A DNA stretch of 64,000 bases from positions 1 to 64,000 of the forward strand of contig CAVYIF010000010.1 in assembly GCA_963768585.1 (NCBI GenBank), in the 5' to 3' direction. This document shows, piece after piece, positions 53,540 through 63,438 of the stretch. Position numbers and translations under genes: made by a program. This stretch comes from CAVUNY01 sp963768585. GTDB taxonomy: Bacteria > Chloroflexota > Anaerolineae > Anaerolineales > Anaerolineaceae. A model generated the notes under the pieces. It saw nothing but the letters and a program-made list of their open reading frames with translations, searched no databases and was not told where the DNA came from. Numbering within the stretch: position 1 is the stretch's first letter; every line of letters begins with the position of its first letter.

Positions 53540-54751
53540 TTAATCCGGCGATTGCTTATGACCTCGTTTCCCCCGCGATGATTTAATCGTCCGGCCAGGG
53601 AGAATGGCATTGGCGCCGAATTTTTCTCGCAATTCGTCAAGCGCACCTAACAAACGCCGTTCTTTATCCAGGGCAGTATCCCACAGGCCAGGCTGGATTG
53701 GTTTCCCTTTCAGATTACTCGCCCCCACACCTAACAACCGCACCTTTTTTCCAGTTTGCCACACGCCCTCAAACAAACTTTGAACCGCGTCGGATATTGC
53801 CCCATCTTGATCTACCGGTTGGTCCAATGATACCTGGCGCGTGAGGGTTTTAAAATCAGACCAACGCAGCTTGAGGCGGATGGTGCCGGCACAAAGTTTG
53901 CTTTTTCGCAAACGGAATCCCACCTGGACGGAAAGCAGATGAAGCGTATCTCTCAACCGCCTTAGTTCCGACACATCTCGCTCAAATGTTATTTCTTGAC
54001 TGATCGATTTTACCGCATGCTCAGTTACAATTGGGCGGTTGTCTATCCCGCGCGCATTTCTGGCGAGGTCAGCACCATTTTTGCCAAAAATTTGGCTCAG
54101 AACCGCATCAGGCGTATTTGCCAGGTCACCGATCGTCTTGACCCCTAAACCCTTCAGACGCAGCTCGGTCTTCTTGCCAACCCCCCACAGCATGCTGACG
54201 GGTAATTTTGCTAAAAAATCCTGTTCTTCACCCGGGTGTACGACGGTTACAGCACGAGGCGAGCCAATGCCAGAATGCCGCGATTTGCCGACATCGGTAG
54301 CAATTTTTGCCACCAATTTGCTGGACGCCACACCAATCGAACAAGGAAGTTTGGTTTCCAAGGCGATATGTTCCTGCACACCACGGGCAATGACTTCCCC
54401 GGGATCGGGCAGGTCACTTACATCCAGGAATGCTTCGTCGATAGACACTTGTTCCACCAATGGGGTCAAATCGCGCAGGATCGCCATCACTTGCTGCGAT
54501 GCAATTTCATATTCATGATGGTGGCCTGGGATGATCACCAGCTCCGGACATAGATTCAAGGCCTGTCTCATCGGCATGGCAGAACGTACGCCAAATTGGC
54601 GAGCTGGATACGAACAGGAGGCAACGACACCGCGCTCATTGGGTTTTCCGCCAACCGCAAATGCCACCTCTTTCAGTTCTGGCTGGCGCAGTTCTTCCAC
54701 GGCGCAAAAGAAAGCATCCAGGTCCAGATGTAAGATTTTTCTTTCGCCCAT
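53540..54751 (-). CDS. dinB: DNA polymerase IV (Y-family)
   Basis: 403 residues. Catalytic Asp/Glu are in HLDLDAFFCAVEE and QVSIDEAFLDVSD; CSYPARQFGVRSAMPM and SIGVASSKLVAKIATDVGKS, plus helix-hairpin-helix LWGVGKKTELRLKGLGV, complete the palm/thumb. The little-finger domain follows. Low-fidelity translesion polymerase. ATG 54751 has GAGG 5 nt upstream; the extension to 54787 is rejected. No beta-clamp motif is obvious in the basic tail. Confidence 0.95.
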   Translation of the reverse strand: MGERKILHLDLDAFFCAVEELRQPELKEVAFAVGGKPNERGVVASCSYPARQFGVRSAMPMRQALNLCPELVIIPGHHHEYEIASQQVMAILRDLTPLVEQVSIDEAFLDVSDLPDPGEVIARGVQEHIALETKLPCSIGVASSKLVAKIATDVGKSRHSGIGSPRAVTVVHPGEEQDFLAKLPVSMLWGVGKKTELRLKGLGVKTIGDLANTPDAVLSQIFGKNGADLARNARGIDNRPIVTEHAVKSISQEITFERDVSELRRLRDTLHLLSVQVGFRLRKSKLCAGTIRLKLRWSDFKTLTRQVSLDQPVDQDGAISDAVQSLFEGVWQTGKKVRLLGVGASNLKGKPIQPGLWDTALDKERRLLGALDELREKFGANAILPGRTIKSSRGKRGHKQSPD

Positions 54752-54803
54752 CATGACCTCTTTCTGGGTCCAGTGTACAGGGTTCACAAGAATCGGTCAA
54801 GTT

Positions 54804-55793
54804 TTACGAAAGCAGTTTTCGTTCATAAATCCGGCGGATGGTCTCTTCGATCGCAGGCCGCCGGATTTCAACATCCGCCACTCGATATCGACGAAAAATC
54901 TGTTCGATCAAACCCGCTGCCGTAACCTGTTTTCCATCAAATATATAGGTAGCCACCAGGCCATCCTGGTGCGGAGGGGGCAAGCCAGGCAGGCTTGCAT
55001 CTGGCACGAATTCCGCGAAGGTCACAACCAGTGAAAGCCCCCCCTGAAAACGATCGAGAAGTGATTGGAGTGCTCCATCATAAACCAATTTCCCCTGGTC
55101 GATGATGATTACCCGCTCGCATAACTTTTCAATATCGGAGATGTCGTGCGTGGTAAGAATGATTGTCGTCCGCCGACGGGTATGAACGTGATGGATAAAC
55201 TGGCGGATGCGTTCCTTAGCCACCACATCCAATCCAATCGTCGGCTCATCCAGAAATAACAGTGGGGGTTCGTGCAATAATGCTGCTGCCAGATCCCCAC
55301 GCATGCGCTGCCCAAGCGATAGTGAGCGTACCGGTGAGTTCAGAAAAGGACCCATTTCCAATAATTCAGTGAAATCACGCAGATTGTTGCGGAAGCGCGC
55401 TTCCGGAATCCTGTACATGGGCTGCAGCAGTTCAAATGAATCCTTAAGGGGTAGATCCCACCACAGCGTTGTTCTTTGACCAAAGACTGCCCCGATCTGG
55501 GAGACATAGGCCGTGCGGTCCCGCCAGGGGATGCGGTTATTGACCTGAACTTCACCACTGGTGGGTACCAGCAAACCGGTTAAGATTTTTAAAGTGGTTG
55601 ATTTTCCAGCCCCATTAGGGCCAATGTAACCCACCAGTTCGCCTTCGCGCAGTGAAAAACTGACGCCGTTCACGGCCTGGATTATTTTATACTCCGGCAT
55701 AACCAGGTTTTTGATTGCCCCGGTCAAACCTTTGCGTCCCCTGGTGACGCGGAAAGTCTTGTATAAATCCTTAACCCGAATCATCTCACTCAT
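54804..55793 (-). CDS. ABC-2 exporter ATP-binding protein
   Basis: 329 residues. Walker A GPNGAGKSTTLKIL, Q-loop VSQIGAVFGQRTTLWWDLP, signature SLGQRMRGDLAAALL (SLGQR rather than SGGQ, as in the Mgla/YhaQ-like branch) and Walker B LLFLDEPTIGLD. A C-terminal domain of about 90 residues follows. The ATG at 55793 follows GGGAG. Third gene of a three-gene exporter operon. Confidence 0.93.
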   Translation of the reverse strand: MSEMIRVKDLYKTFRVTRGRKGLTGAIKNLVMPEYKIIQAVNGVSFSLREGELVGYIGPNGAGKSTTLKILTGLLVPTSGEVQVNNRIPWRDRTAYVSQIGAVFGQRTTLWWDLPLKDSFELLQPMYRIPEARFRNNLRDFTELLEMGPFLNSPVRSLSLGQRMRGDLAAALLHEPPLLFLDEPTIGLDVVAKERIRQFIHHVHTRRRTTIILTTHDISDIEKLCERVIIIDQGKLVYDGALQSLLDRFQGGLSLVVTFAEFVPDASLPGLPPPHQDGLVATYIFDGKQVTAAGLIEQIFRRYRVADVEIRRPAIEETIRRIYERKLLS

Positions 55794-55794
55794 T

Positions 55795-56604
55795 TTAACT
55801 CCCGGTAGACTGGTAGTGGTTGACGCCAAACCGCCAGAACCAGGTAGCCGCCCCAATCATCACCACTGCTGCAGCCGGAGCCAGAAACGGGGTGAACGCT
55901 GGAAATCCCAGAGGATCGACTTTATCCAGAAAAAAGAGCGCAGGATAATAATTCAGGAAAATCAGCGGCACAACAAAGGTAAAAAAGCGCTGCAGCCAGA
56001 TCGGGTAAATCGTTGCCGGATAGGTCATCAATTCATTGCCACCATAGGTCAGGATATTCACCGCTTCAACCGGCTCAACTGTCCAGAAGGTAAGTGTGGA
56101 CCCGATCATGAATAACGACCCGAAAGCGACCACCTGGCTGATAAATAGCACCGGAAAATACAGTAATTTGACAGCTGTCCAGTGCAGTGGGTTGAGCAAT
56201 AAAGCGACAACAAAAATGATCAATCCTTCAAGGATGCGTCCCAGGCGGCGCACTTCAAACCGGGAACCAAACACCTGCAGCGTGATGTTTACCGGACGCA
56301 GCAGCATCTGATCAAAGCCGCCCATACGCACGAGACGTGAAAATGAGCCGGCATCAAAACCGCTGAAAATCATATCCATAACGGCGAAAGACATTTCCAC
56401 CATTCCGGCTAAAAAAGCTACTTCTCCCAGAGTCCAACCCACAATATTTTCAAATCGCTCCAGAACCAATACCAGGGCGATGAAATAGGAAGCATTCAAC
56501 AGGCCGGTAGATAATAGTTCCAACCAGAAGGACATCCGGTACTGCATCTGGGACCGGATCTGGATCGAAATCAAGCGAAAGTAGAGCGATGCCTGGTGCC
56601 CCAT
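55795..56604 (-). CDS. ABC-2 family permease (ABC2_membrane_6-like)
   Basis: 269 residues with six membrane helices. LRPVNITLQVFGSRFEVRRLG resembles the conserved LLRP stretch of this permease family, shared with the next permease. Start ATG 56604 follows AAGGTGG. The ATPase gene starts 1 bp after its stop. Confidence 0.87.
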   Translation of the reverse strand: MGHQASLYFRLISIQIRSQMQYRMSFWLELLSTGLLNASYFIALVLVLERFENIVGWTLGEVAFLAGMVEMSFAVMDMIFSGFDAGSFSRLVRMGGFDQMLLRPVNITLQVFGSRFEVRRLGRILEGLIIFVVALLLNPLHWTAVKLLYFPVLFISQVVAFGSLFMIGSTLTFWTVEPVEAVNILTYGGNELMTYPATIYPIWLQRFFTFVVPLIFLNYYPALFFLDKVDPLGFPAFTPFLAPAAAVVMIGAATWFWRFGVNHYQSTGS

Positions 56605-56605
56605 T

Positions 56606-57406
56606 TTATCCACCTTGAATGACCAACCGGCGTATACCGGCGCGAAAAACAAGATCACCGGCAACAACCAGGAGCACTAACCAGACCAGTTGAATGAAAA
56701 GCGTATTGCTAACCTGAACGCCTTGAACAGTACCTAAATAAATCTCGACCGGGGTATTGATCATGGAAGGAAAAGGGGTCAGATTAGCCAGGGAAACGAA
56801 CCAATCGGGTAGCAAGGCCAGCGGCATGATAAAGCCGGAAAGTAGTTGAACTACAGTCCCTGAAATTCGCAAAATCCCGCGCGCATCCGGTGTCCAGAAG
56901 GCTACCAGGCTGACCAGGTAGCGCCAGGAAAAGGTCAATAGCCAGGACAGTAAAAGTGAAACAGTGAGAATGAACCAGCTGCCCAATCCTTGTGGAAAAC
57001 TGATCGGGTAAAACAATCGAAACAGGAGCATAAATAATACGCCTCTGCCGATTAGATTGACCAAAGATCTGCCAAAATCACGCGCCATCCAGTACACAAA
57101 AAAAGGGACTGGCCGCAGAAGATCGGAGCCAATCGCCCCGCTGTAGATGGCATCGGACAGGTCCATCGAACCAAACAGCGACAGAAATGCAATCATGGAC
57201 TGCGTCACGCCGACGTAAGTGACGGCCCCCATCACAGTCAGCCCATTCACCTCGCCGCGCTGCCCATACAGAGCAATCAAAAGCACCGCCCGCAGCAGCC
57301 CAAAAAACAGGTTCGTTGCTAACCCTGCCCATAAAGCCATGCGGTAAGCCAGCTGTTGTTTAAATGGAAGTTTAACCAGATGCCAGAACAGGTTCACAAT
57401 CCACAC
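56606..57406 (-). CDS. ABC-2 family permease (first gene of exporter operon)
   Basis: 266 residues, six membrane helices. The DLLRPVPFFVYWMARDFGR stretch pairs it with the second permease, so the exporter is likely a heterodimeric membrane part with one ATPase. Substrate unknown. The next gene begins 1 bp after its stop. It is 57 bp from the convergently read histidine kinase gene's end on the same strand, so read-through from the kinase operon is not excluded. Confidence 0.87.
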   Translation of the reverse strand: MWIVNLFWHLVKLPFKQQLAYRMALWAGLATNLFFGLLRAVLLIALYGQRGEVNGLTVMGAVTYVGVTQSMIAFLSLFGSMDLSDAIYSGAIGSDLLRPVPFFVYWMARDFGRSLVNLIGRGVLFMLLFRLFYPISFPQGLGSWFILTVSLLLSWLLTFSWRYLVSLVAFWTPDARGILRISGTVVQLLSGFIMPLALLPDWFVSLANLTPFPSMINTPVEIYLGTVQGVQVSNTLFIQLVWLVLLVVAGDLVFRAGIRRLVIQGG

Positions 57407-57462
57407 TATTCGTTTTCATATATGCTTGTGGCTTTACCTGAAAAAAGAAACTCGTATAAATT

Positions 57463-58950
57463 TTACTCGTGATCGGTATTAATGGCAGCGGGAATCGTTT
57501 TTAGATCAAATGAGCTGGATGTCAGGCTCGACAGTTCAACCCAAAATGTACTGCCTACCCCCAAGATACTGCTCACCCCGATTTTTCCATGATGCGCTTC
57601 AACGATCGTTTTTGCAATCGCCAAACCAAGTCCGCTGCCTGAAATTTTCTTGGCATAAGGAACCTCAACCCGGTAGAAGCGGTCGAAGATACGGTTAAGA
57701 TTTTCAGTGGGAATACCGGTCCCGTTGTCACGCACTTCCACGCGCACCACACCCCGTTGGGGTAAATTAAAAAGGCTGATTTCGACCCATCCACCCGGGG
57801 CTGTATGTTTAATCGCATTGTCTACCAGGTTGTGAAAGACCCTGCTCAACTGGTCCTCGTTACCAATGACACGGGTCAACGGTGAGGGTATGCTGAGCCG
57901 TAAGTCAACATTGGCTTGCTGCGAGCGTGCCCGCCAAAAATCCCTGGTTTCCAATAAGATTTGAGCCAGGTTTACTTCTTCCATGCGGACCATACCGCGG
58001 TTGGCTTCGATTCGAGAAAGATCCAACAGATCATTGACCGTTCGGCTCATGCGGTCAATTTCCTCCTGAAGTTGACCCAGAAAGCGTTCTGCCACCTCAG
58101 GTTCTGAGATCGCTCCTTCTGCCAGTGCATCCACATGGAGTTTGATTGCGGTCATTGGGGTGCGCAGTTCATGACTGGCATTGGCCACGAAAGCTCGCAT
58201 CGCATCCATGTTGTTTTGCAACTGTATCGCCATCTGGTTAAAAGTATTGGCAAACTGGCGTAATTCCGTTGGTCCCTTTACTTCTGCTCTTGAGGAAAGC
58301 GCGCCATTACTTAAATTTTTTGCTACCACAGTCAGGTTTTTAATGGGCTGCGTCAGAGTATAAGAAAACCACCATGAACCAACCGCTACACCGATGAGCA
58401 GCAGCAGTGAGATCGCACCTAAAAGGTACAGCGATCGATAGGTAGGTCCCATATTGTCACGAAAAGTTGTGGTAAGCCTTAATGCCCCATAAATGACGCC
58501 TTCATGGGTGATCGGAACTGCAACATAAAAGGCTTCGTAACCCTGTTCATTGACCCGAATTTGGTTGCCTTCGGTTTGCCGCAGTGCGCTTTGAACTTCA
58601 GGTGGAACTTGGGTAAAATTCGCACCAATCTCATTGGAGACAAGGGGTGTTCCATCTGTCGAAAAAATCGTATATTTAACATTGTCTCGCCCGGTCAATC
58701 CTTGCTCGATAACAGCCTTAATCTCCGCCGTGTTTAACCCTTCGCCTTCGGCAAGATTAATAAAAGGCATTTCCAGATTGTTACTTAACAGGAACGCCAT
58801 TTCATCGTAAACGTTTTCAACCTCTCGCCGCCCGTTATCAAGAATGAAATTTCCGGCGATCGAGGCTATCAAACCAACACTAAGCATTCCCACCAGTAAA
58901 TGAGACGCAACCAGGCGAGCGGAGAGACCTTGCAGAAAAGGCAATCTCAT
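57463..58950 (-). CDS. Sensor histidine kinase
   Basis: 495 residues. Two membrane helices (about 12-34 and 174-196) flank an extracytoplasmic domain; HAMP follows, then HisKA with ANASHELRTPMTAIKL (His260) and HATPase with LVDNAIKHTAPGG, DNGTGIP and GSGLGLAIAKTIVE. Its start overlaps the stop of the response regulator by 4 bp. No PAS domain, unlike the kinase at 33.3 kb. Same-strand location upstream of the ABC-2 genes makes these exporter genes candidate targets (inference). Confidence 0.93.
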   Translation of the reverse strand: MRLPFLQGLSARLVASHLLVGMLSVGLIASIAGNFILDNGRREVENVYDEMAFLLSNNLEMPFINLAEGEGLNTAEIKAVIEQGLTGRDNVKYTIFSTDGTPLVSNEIGANFTQVPPEVQSALRQTEGNQIRVNEQGYEAFYVAVPITHEGVIYGALRLTTTFRDNMGPTYRSLYLLGAISLLLLIGVAVGSWWFSYTLTQPIKNLTVVAKNLSNGALSSRAEVKGPTELRQFANTFNQMAIQLQNNMDAMRAFVANASHELRTPMTAIKLHVDALAEGAISEPEVAERFLGQLQEEIDRMSRTVNDLLDLSRIEANRGMVRMEEVNLAQILLETRDFWRARSQQANVDLRLSIPSPLTRVIGNEDQLSRVFHNLVDNAIKHTAPGGWVEISLFNLPQRGVVRVEVRDNGTGIPTENLNRIFDRFYRVEVPYAKKISGSGLGLAIAKTIVEAHHGKIGVSSILGVGSTFWVELSSLTSSSFDLKTIPAAINTDHE

Positions 58951-59645
58951 GTCAATTCATCAGGACTCACAAACCGATATCCATACCCCCGAACAGTTTG
59001 AATATAAATAGGATTTGTTGGATCATCCTCTACCTTCAAACGCAGCCAGCGGATATGCACTTCCAGGGTACGGGGGTCCCCCGACCAATCTTCGCCCCAT
59101 ACTTTATTCAATAATTCCTGGCGGCTGCAGGCGCGACCTGCCTGTCGCATTAGAAAATCCAAAAGATCGAATTCCCGTGCCGATAATTGCACATCTTGCT
59201 CGTTTTTCTGCACCCGTCTGGCGACTGGATCCTGCACCAAATCGCCAATTTTAATGATTCCCTGCTCCTCAATTTGCGTATCCAATTCCACCCGGCGGAC
59301 AACCGAGTGGATGCGCGCCAAAAGCTCGCGAAACGAGAAGGGTTTGGGAAGATAATCATCAGCCCCAATTTCGAGGCCCAAAATCCGATCCACCTCGTCT
59401 CCGCGTGCAGTGAGCATGATAATCGGAACAGAACTTCGGGCGCGTAAACGCCGGCAAACTTCCAGCCCATCAATCCCCGGCAACATTATATCTAGTACCA
59501 CTAAATCTGGATGTATCTTATCAAACAATTCCAGGGCTTCTAAACCGTTTGGCGAAACAGTTACTTCATAACCTTCACGCCTCAAGCTGTACGCCAGCAA
59601 TTCCATGATCACAGGTTCATCGTCAACGACTAATATACTTGTCAA
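58947..59645 (-). CDS. OmpR family response regulator
   Basis: 232 residues. Receiver Asp52 in VVLDIMLPGIDG with VVDDE and DDYLPKPFSFREL; winged helix with LSAREFDLLDFLMRQAGRA and PRTLEVHIRWLRLK. TTG at 59645 is chosen because AGGAGG lies 6 nt before it and the receiver starts right there; the frame to 59696 adds 17 unlikely residues. Confidence 0.93.
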   Translation of the reverse strand: MTSILVVDDEPVIMELLAYSLRREGYEVTVSPNGLEALELFDKIHPDLVVLDIMLPGIDGLEVCRRLRARSSVPIIMLTARGDEVDRILGLEIGADDYLPKPFSFRELLARIHSVVRRVELDTQIEEQGIIKIGDLVQDPVARRVQKNEQDVQLSAREFDLLDFLMRQAGRACSRQELLNKVWGEDWSGDPRTLEVHIRWLRLKVEDDPTNPIYIQTVRGYGYRFVSPDELT

Positions 59646-59839
59646 TGTGTTCCTCCTGAACGATCTAATTATACTGAATTGGAACAGATATTGCATAATA
59701 TTGATATGAAATCTAGATATGAATATTAAGAGGATCAGATGTCAAATAAATTATGAATAAAATAGTAAGTGTTACAAGTTGACATGAATTCTCAAAAGGA
59801 CTAAACTTATTTTGTTAGAAATCTGGCAGGAGGAAAAGT

Positions 59840-60601
59840 ATGGGCCCATCATTTCAGATTGTTTTAAGTTCCGGACCCACCCCAGGGAAAACCTACCCCC
59901 TGGTTAAGAGTGAACTCTTCATCGGTCGTGATTTAAGCAATGACATTGTGATCAACGATCCTGAAATTTCACGCCGGCATGCGCGCCTCTTTATTCAGAA
60001 TGGGGCTTTCGTATTGGAAGATCTCGGGTCGACCAATGGCTCTTCCGTAAATGGGCAGCGCCTGGTCAGCCCCTACACCTTGCATCCGGGAGAGGTGATT
60101 ACCCTGGGTGAACGCATCACCCTGGTATTCGAATCCGTTGAATTAGAAGAGAGCACTACGCTTTCAACCAACAGCCTCAAACAATCCGTGACCGCTCAAC
60201 CAAAGCCGAACCAAACTTCGGCACCTAACCCAACACCCGCATATTCTCCACCACCCTCCTCGTACGAGCCGCCACCTGCATCCCAACCCCAGCCCGAGCC
60301 GGCACAACAATATCCTCCCGCCAACCCTCCGGCGTACCAATCCCCACCTCCGGCGATCCAACAGCCGCAGTATCCTGCCCAGCAGCCAAGATACCAACCT
60401 GTGCAGCAGGCACCATCCTTTGAGCCTGCTCATACCCCGTTTGCGGGTCAGGTCCCGTACCCTGCCGAAATTGATTCTCCGCAACCGAGCGTAAAGGCCC
60501 CGATTTGGCCGTTTATAATCATTGGGATTTTGCTGCTGATTATCCTGGTTTTGGTAATCGACGATTTCAGCCTGTGGTGCCCACTATTTGGCATGTGCTG
60601 A
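59840..60601 (+). CDS. FHA domain protein with Pro/Gln-rich linker and C-terminal membrane helix
   Basis: 253 residues. The FHA domain (about 20-100) has IGRDLSNDIVIND, SRRHARLF and LGSTNGSSVNG, all key phosphothreonine-binding residues. Residues 110-215 are low-complexity Pro/Gln/Ala/Tyr, then one membrane helix (WPFIIIGILLLIILVLVI) and a short tail ending in Cys. An inside-facing FHA tethered to the membrane is likely. AGGAGG precedes ATG 59840. Partners (Ser/Thr kinase) are not in the window. Confidence 0.9.
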   Translation: MGPSFQIVLSSGPTPGKTYPLVKSELFIGRDLSNDIVINDPEISRRHARLFIQNGAFVLEDLGSTNGSSVNGQRLVSPYTLHPGEVITLGERITLVFESVELEESTTLSTNSLKQSVTAQPKPNQTSAPNPTPAYSPPPSSYEPPPASQPQPEPAQQYPPANPPAYQSPPPAIQQPQYPAQQPRYQPVQQAPSFEPAHTPFAGQVPYPAEIDSPQPSVKAPIWPFIIIGILLLIILVLVIDDFSLWCPLFGMC

Positions 60602-60625
60602 CCTGGCCTTTTCAATAAGCATCAT

Positions 60626-60667
60626 AAAGAGAGCTTATCAGTTGCTCAACGATAAGCTCTCTTTTTT
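60626..60667. terminator. Bidirectional terminator between convergent genes
   Basis: Stem AGAGAGCTTATC with its complement around an 11-nt loop, followed by T6; an A-rich left side allows minus-strand use. The stop of the minus-strand gene lies in the loop. Confidence 0.9.
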
Positions 60668-62067
60668 AAGAAGGATTGGATCATTTGGCGAGCCTGCCAC
60701 AGGTCTACTGTGGTTTGCAGATACTGTCCATTTCTCCAGGATTGCCCGGCTTTTTTCAAAATAGCGATGACGCTGAGATTAAGGCTGTCTTGCGGGCCGC
60801 GCAGGTAATCGGCAACGATTCCGCGTTTACGCATTTCAGCCGGATCCGGTAACCACACCTGCCGGAAATAGGCCGAAGGATCCAATACTTTTTGGTATTC
60901 GCGAATTGTATTGTAGAAGTCGACCATGGCATTTAAATCGCTGCGCATATCGGGCAGCACAGGTTGGGCCATCAACCAGCTTACCAGCCTGAGATCTAAT
61001 TCTTGCAGTGAAATCCTAAAATGGCGCTGCAGCGCCCCATCAATGGCCTGGGCCGCGTTTTGGTCGGGCTGTTGGTGAATATCCCGGTAAAACTGGTTGA
61101 ATTCGGTCCATCCCCAGGTATGAACGATATAGTCGACCAGTGAAGCAGCTTCCAAATAGCTTTCTTCGTGCTGGTGAGAATAGAAATCCTCGGCCAAAAT
61201 TGACAGGGGGAGATAACTTCCTTCTCGGGCTAATATTGCCGCCTGCATAACGATCGGTTCCACCTTGTAATGCCCGCCGGTGAGATACACCGCCAGCCCC
61301 TCGACCAACATCCTTGGGCGAAAATCCCCACCAAGAATCGCATCTATACGGTGGATCAATTCGTGTTGAATGATGATCCCAATATCCGAAGCAGTATAAT
61401 TTTCATCACTATAAGCAATGATCACTTCACTGCCGGTAAAACCACCCTGGCCTAAAATCCTGGGGACGAAATTGATATCCAGTAAGTCTCCAGAGTCTGG
61501 CGTTTGCATCAAGGAATATCCCAATTGTTGGGCCGCAAGTTTGGCCCTTTGATCAACGATCGCCGTTAATTTATCAATGTCTCTGGCAGCGGCAGTTCCT
61601 GAGATGTAATGGATCCGGCAGCATTGCGTATCTCGCTCCTGCCAGGTTTGCGGCGCCCCTGAAAACGGTTTTCCAAGGTGAACGGTCTCAGTCCAGGTCT
61701 GGTTATCTGGTGAAATGGAAAACTGCAGGTCGTAGTCCCCCGGTGAAAGACCCCGTGTATTCCACGCCCAGAGAAAGACAGCAGTTTCACCGCCCAAGGC
61801 ATCTGGGGCAAACGCGGAGGTTGCAATCGTCTTCATTCCCAGCAATCCTTGATTCAATTGAATTTTTACTTCCTTCCCACGAAAACCAGGCGGGATGGCG
61901 ACTTCGATCGAGACCTGGTCACCCGTTCGCAAACCACCGTCCGGATGGTAGCGGACGGTAACTCCTGGCGGCTGGGATGGGACTTCAATCTGTTTGACCT
62001 GGGGTGAAATAAATACCGGGCGAATGACCATTAAAGCAAGTAACAATAGTTGAAGTAACTGCACCAT
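60646..62067 (-). CDS. Exported gluzincin-like metallopeptidase (peptidase MA-like)
   Basis: 473 residues. One N-terminal signal-anchor helix, a beta-rich domain of about 100 residues, then HELIHRIDAILGG (zinc-binding HExxH) with a downstream LVEGLAVYLTGGHY giving the third ligand Glu. This is the peptidase-MA arrangement. Substrate unknown. ATG 62067 is preferred to the 12-residue longer frame start, as the hydrophobic helix begins there. Confidence 0.8.
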   Translation of the reverse strand: MVQLLQLLLLALMVIRPVFISPQVKQIEVPSQPPGVTVRYHPDGGLRTGDQVSIEVAIPPGFRGKEVKIQLNQGLLGMKTIATSAFAPDALGGETAVFLWAWNTRGLSPGDYDLQFSISPDNQTWTETVHLGKPFSGAPQTWQERDTQCCRIHYISGTAAARDIDKLTAIVDQRAKLAAQQLGYSLMQTPDSGDLLDINFVPRILGQGGFTGSEVIIAYSDENYTASDIGIIIQHELIHRIDAILGGDFRPRMLVEGLAVYLTGGHYKVEPIVMQAAILAREGSYLPLSILAEDFYSHQHEESYLEAASLVDYIVHTWGWTEFNQFYRDIHQQPDQNAAQAIDGALQRHFRISLQELDLRLVSWLMAQPVLPDMRSDLNAMVDFYNTIREYQKVLDPSAYFRQVWLPDPAEMRKRGIVADYLRGPQDSLNLSVIAILKKAGQSWRNGQYLQTTVDLWQARQMIQSFLKKRAYR

Positions 62068-62164
62068 AAGCGGGATTATACTATTCGCTCTGAAGAATAC
62101 CAAATCAAAGATTTCAATGCGGTCAAAGGTTGCGTCGCAAGTCCATTAGCGTTAGAATCTAGCC

Positions 62165-63430
62165 ATGTCAGAGAAGCCGGCAGACGAGAATCCTAGAAAA
62201 TCGCCCTATTGGAGCCCAACAACCAAACTGGTCATTGGACTTACCATGGCCGCGATTGCATTTGGCCTTTTTACCAGTTTTAAAGCTTTTCTAGGACCCA
62301 TTTTATTCGCCATCATCATCAGCTACCTTTTCTATCCCTGGGCAGTGCGCATCCATCGCTATATCCATATCCCCTGGCGCTTAACGGTCACCATTATTTA
62401 CCTGCTGACAATTATCGGTTTTATCAGTCTGGTGACCTGGGGAGGCATTACCCTGGTCGAACAGATCCAGAACCTGATCTCTTTCCTTCAGCGCGCTGTG
62501 AACGACCTGCCAACTTTTTTCGCCGAACTCACTGCCCAACCTCAGGTGATCGGTCCCTTTACGATCGATTGGGCCCGATTGGATTTTCCCACGCTGATTA
62601 ACCAGGCACTGGGAATCATTCAACCGATCCTTTCACAGGCTGGTACGCTGGTTGGGACAATCGCGGGCAGCGCCGCCAGCATCATCGGTTGGACCTTTTT
62701 TGCCTTTATCCTGTCTTACTTCATCGTTTCGGAAACAAGTGTTGAACCGCGCAGTTCGATCAGGCTGCAAATCCCCGGATATGCCGAAGATTTCAAGCGC
62801 ATCGGTCAGGAACTTTCCATTATCTGGAATGCCTTTTTGCGCGGCCAGTTAATCTTGTTTCTCATCACAACCGCCATCTATACCACCACCATGGGCATCC
62901 TGGGTGTACGTTATTATTTTGGTCTGGCACTGCTGGCCGGGCTGGCCAAATTTCTGCCGTATATTGGGCCGGTGATTTCCCTCTCGACCGATGTGATTGT
63001 AGCTTTTTCTCAGGGCTACACCTTGTTTGGTCTGGATCCGCAAACGTATGCGCTGGTAATCTTGGGAACGGCCTGGTTTACCGACGTGATGATTGATAAC
63101 TTTGTCGCACCTCGTATTTTCTCCAATGTATTAAAGATTCATCCAGCTGCGGTTATGGTTTCTGCCCTGGTCGGTTTTAACTTGATGGGAATCATCGGCA
63201 TCGTTTTAGCCGCCCCCGTGGTAGCTACGGTAAAGCTGATTTTTGATTACACTGTGCGGAAGCTGCTGGATATGGACCCGTGGGCAGATTTTGAGCGCAC
63301 TCCCCCACCTGTCCCCCTGTACCAGGTCATCATCCAATATTTGACACTCGGGTGGAATATTTCCAGGGAAATTATGGCACGGGCCAGAAATTGGTGGCAT
63401 CACTTAAGAAACCAGCACGCCAGCGATTAA
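62165..63430 (+). CDS. AI-2E family transporter (PerM-like permease)
   Basis: 421 residues, about eight membrane helices. Conserved LGVRYYFGLALLAGLAKFLPYIGPVIS and NFVAPRIFSNVLKIHPAAVMVSALVG stretches define the AI-2E family. Members export autoinducer-2 or act as sodium/proton antiporters, so the substrate is unassigned. It is convergent with the partial gene at the right edge. Confidence 0.92.
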   Translation: MSEKPADENPRKSPYWSPTTKLVIGLTMAAIAFGLFTSFKAFLGPILFAIIISYLFYPWAVRIHRYIHIPWRLTVTIIYLLTIIGFISLVTWGGITLVEQIQNLISFLQRAVNDLPTFFAELTAQPQVIGPFTIDWARLDFPTLINQALGIIQPILSQAGTLVGTIAGSAASIIGWTFFAFILSYFIVSETSVEPRSSIRLQIPGYAEDFKRIGQELSIIWNAFLRGQLILFLITTAIYTTTMGILGVRYYFGLALLAGLAKFLPYIGPVISLSTDVIVAFSQGYTLFGLDPQTYALVILGTAWFTDVMIDNFVAPRIFSNVLKIHPAAVMVSALVGFNLMGIIGIVLAAPVVATVKLIFDYTVRKLLDMDPWADFERTPPPVPLYQVIIQYLTLGWNISREIMARARNWWHHLRNQHASD

Positions 63431-63438
63431 TCCTACGT

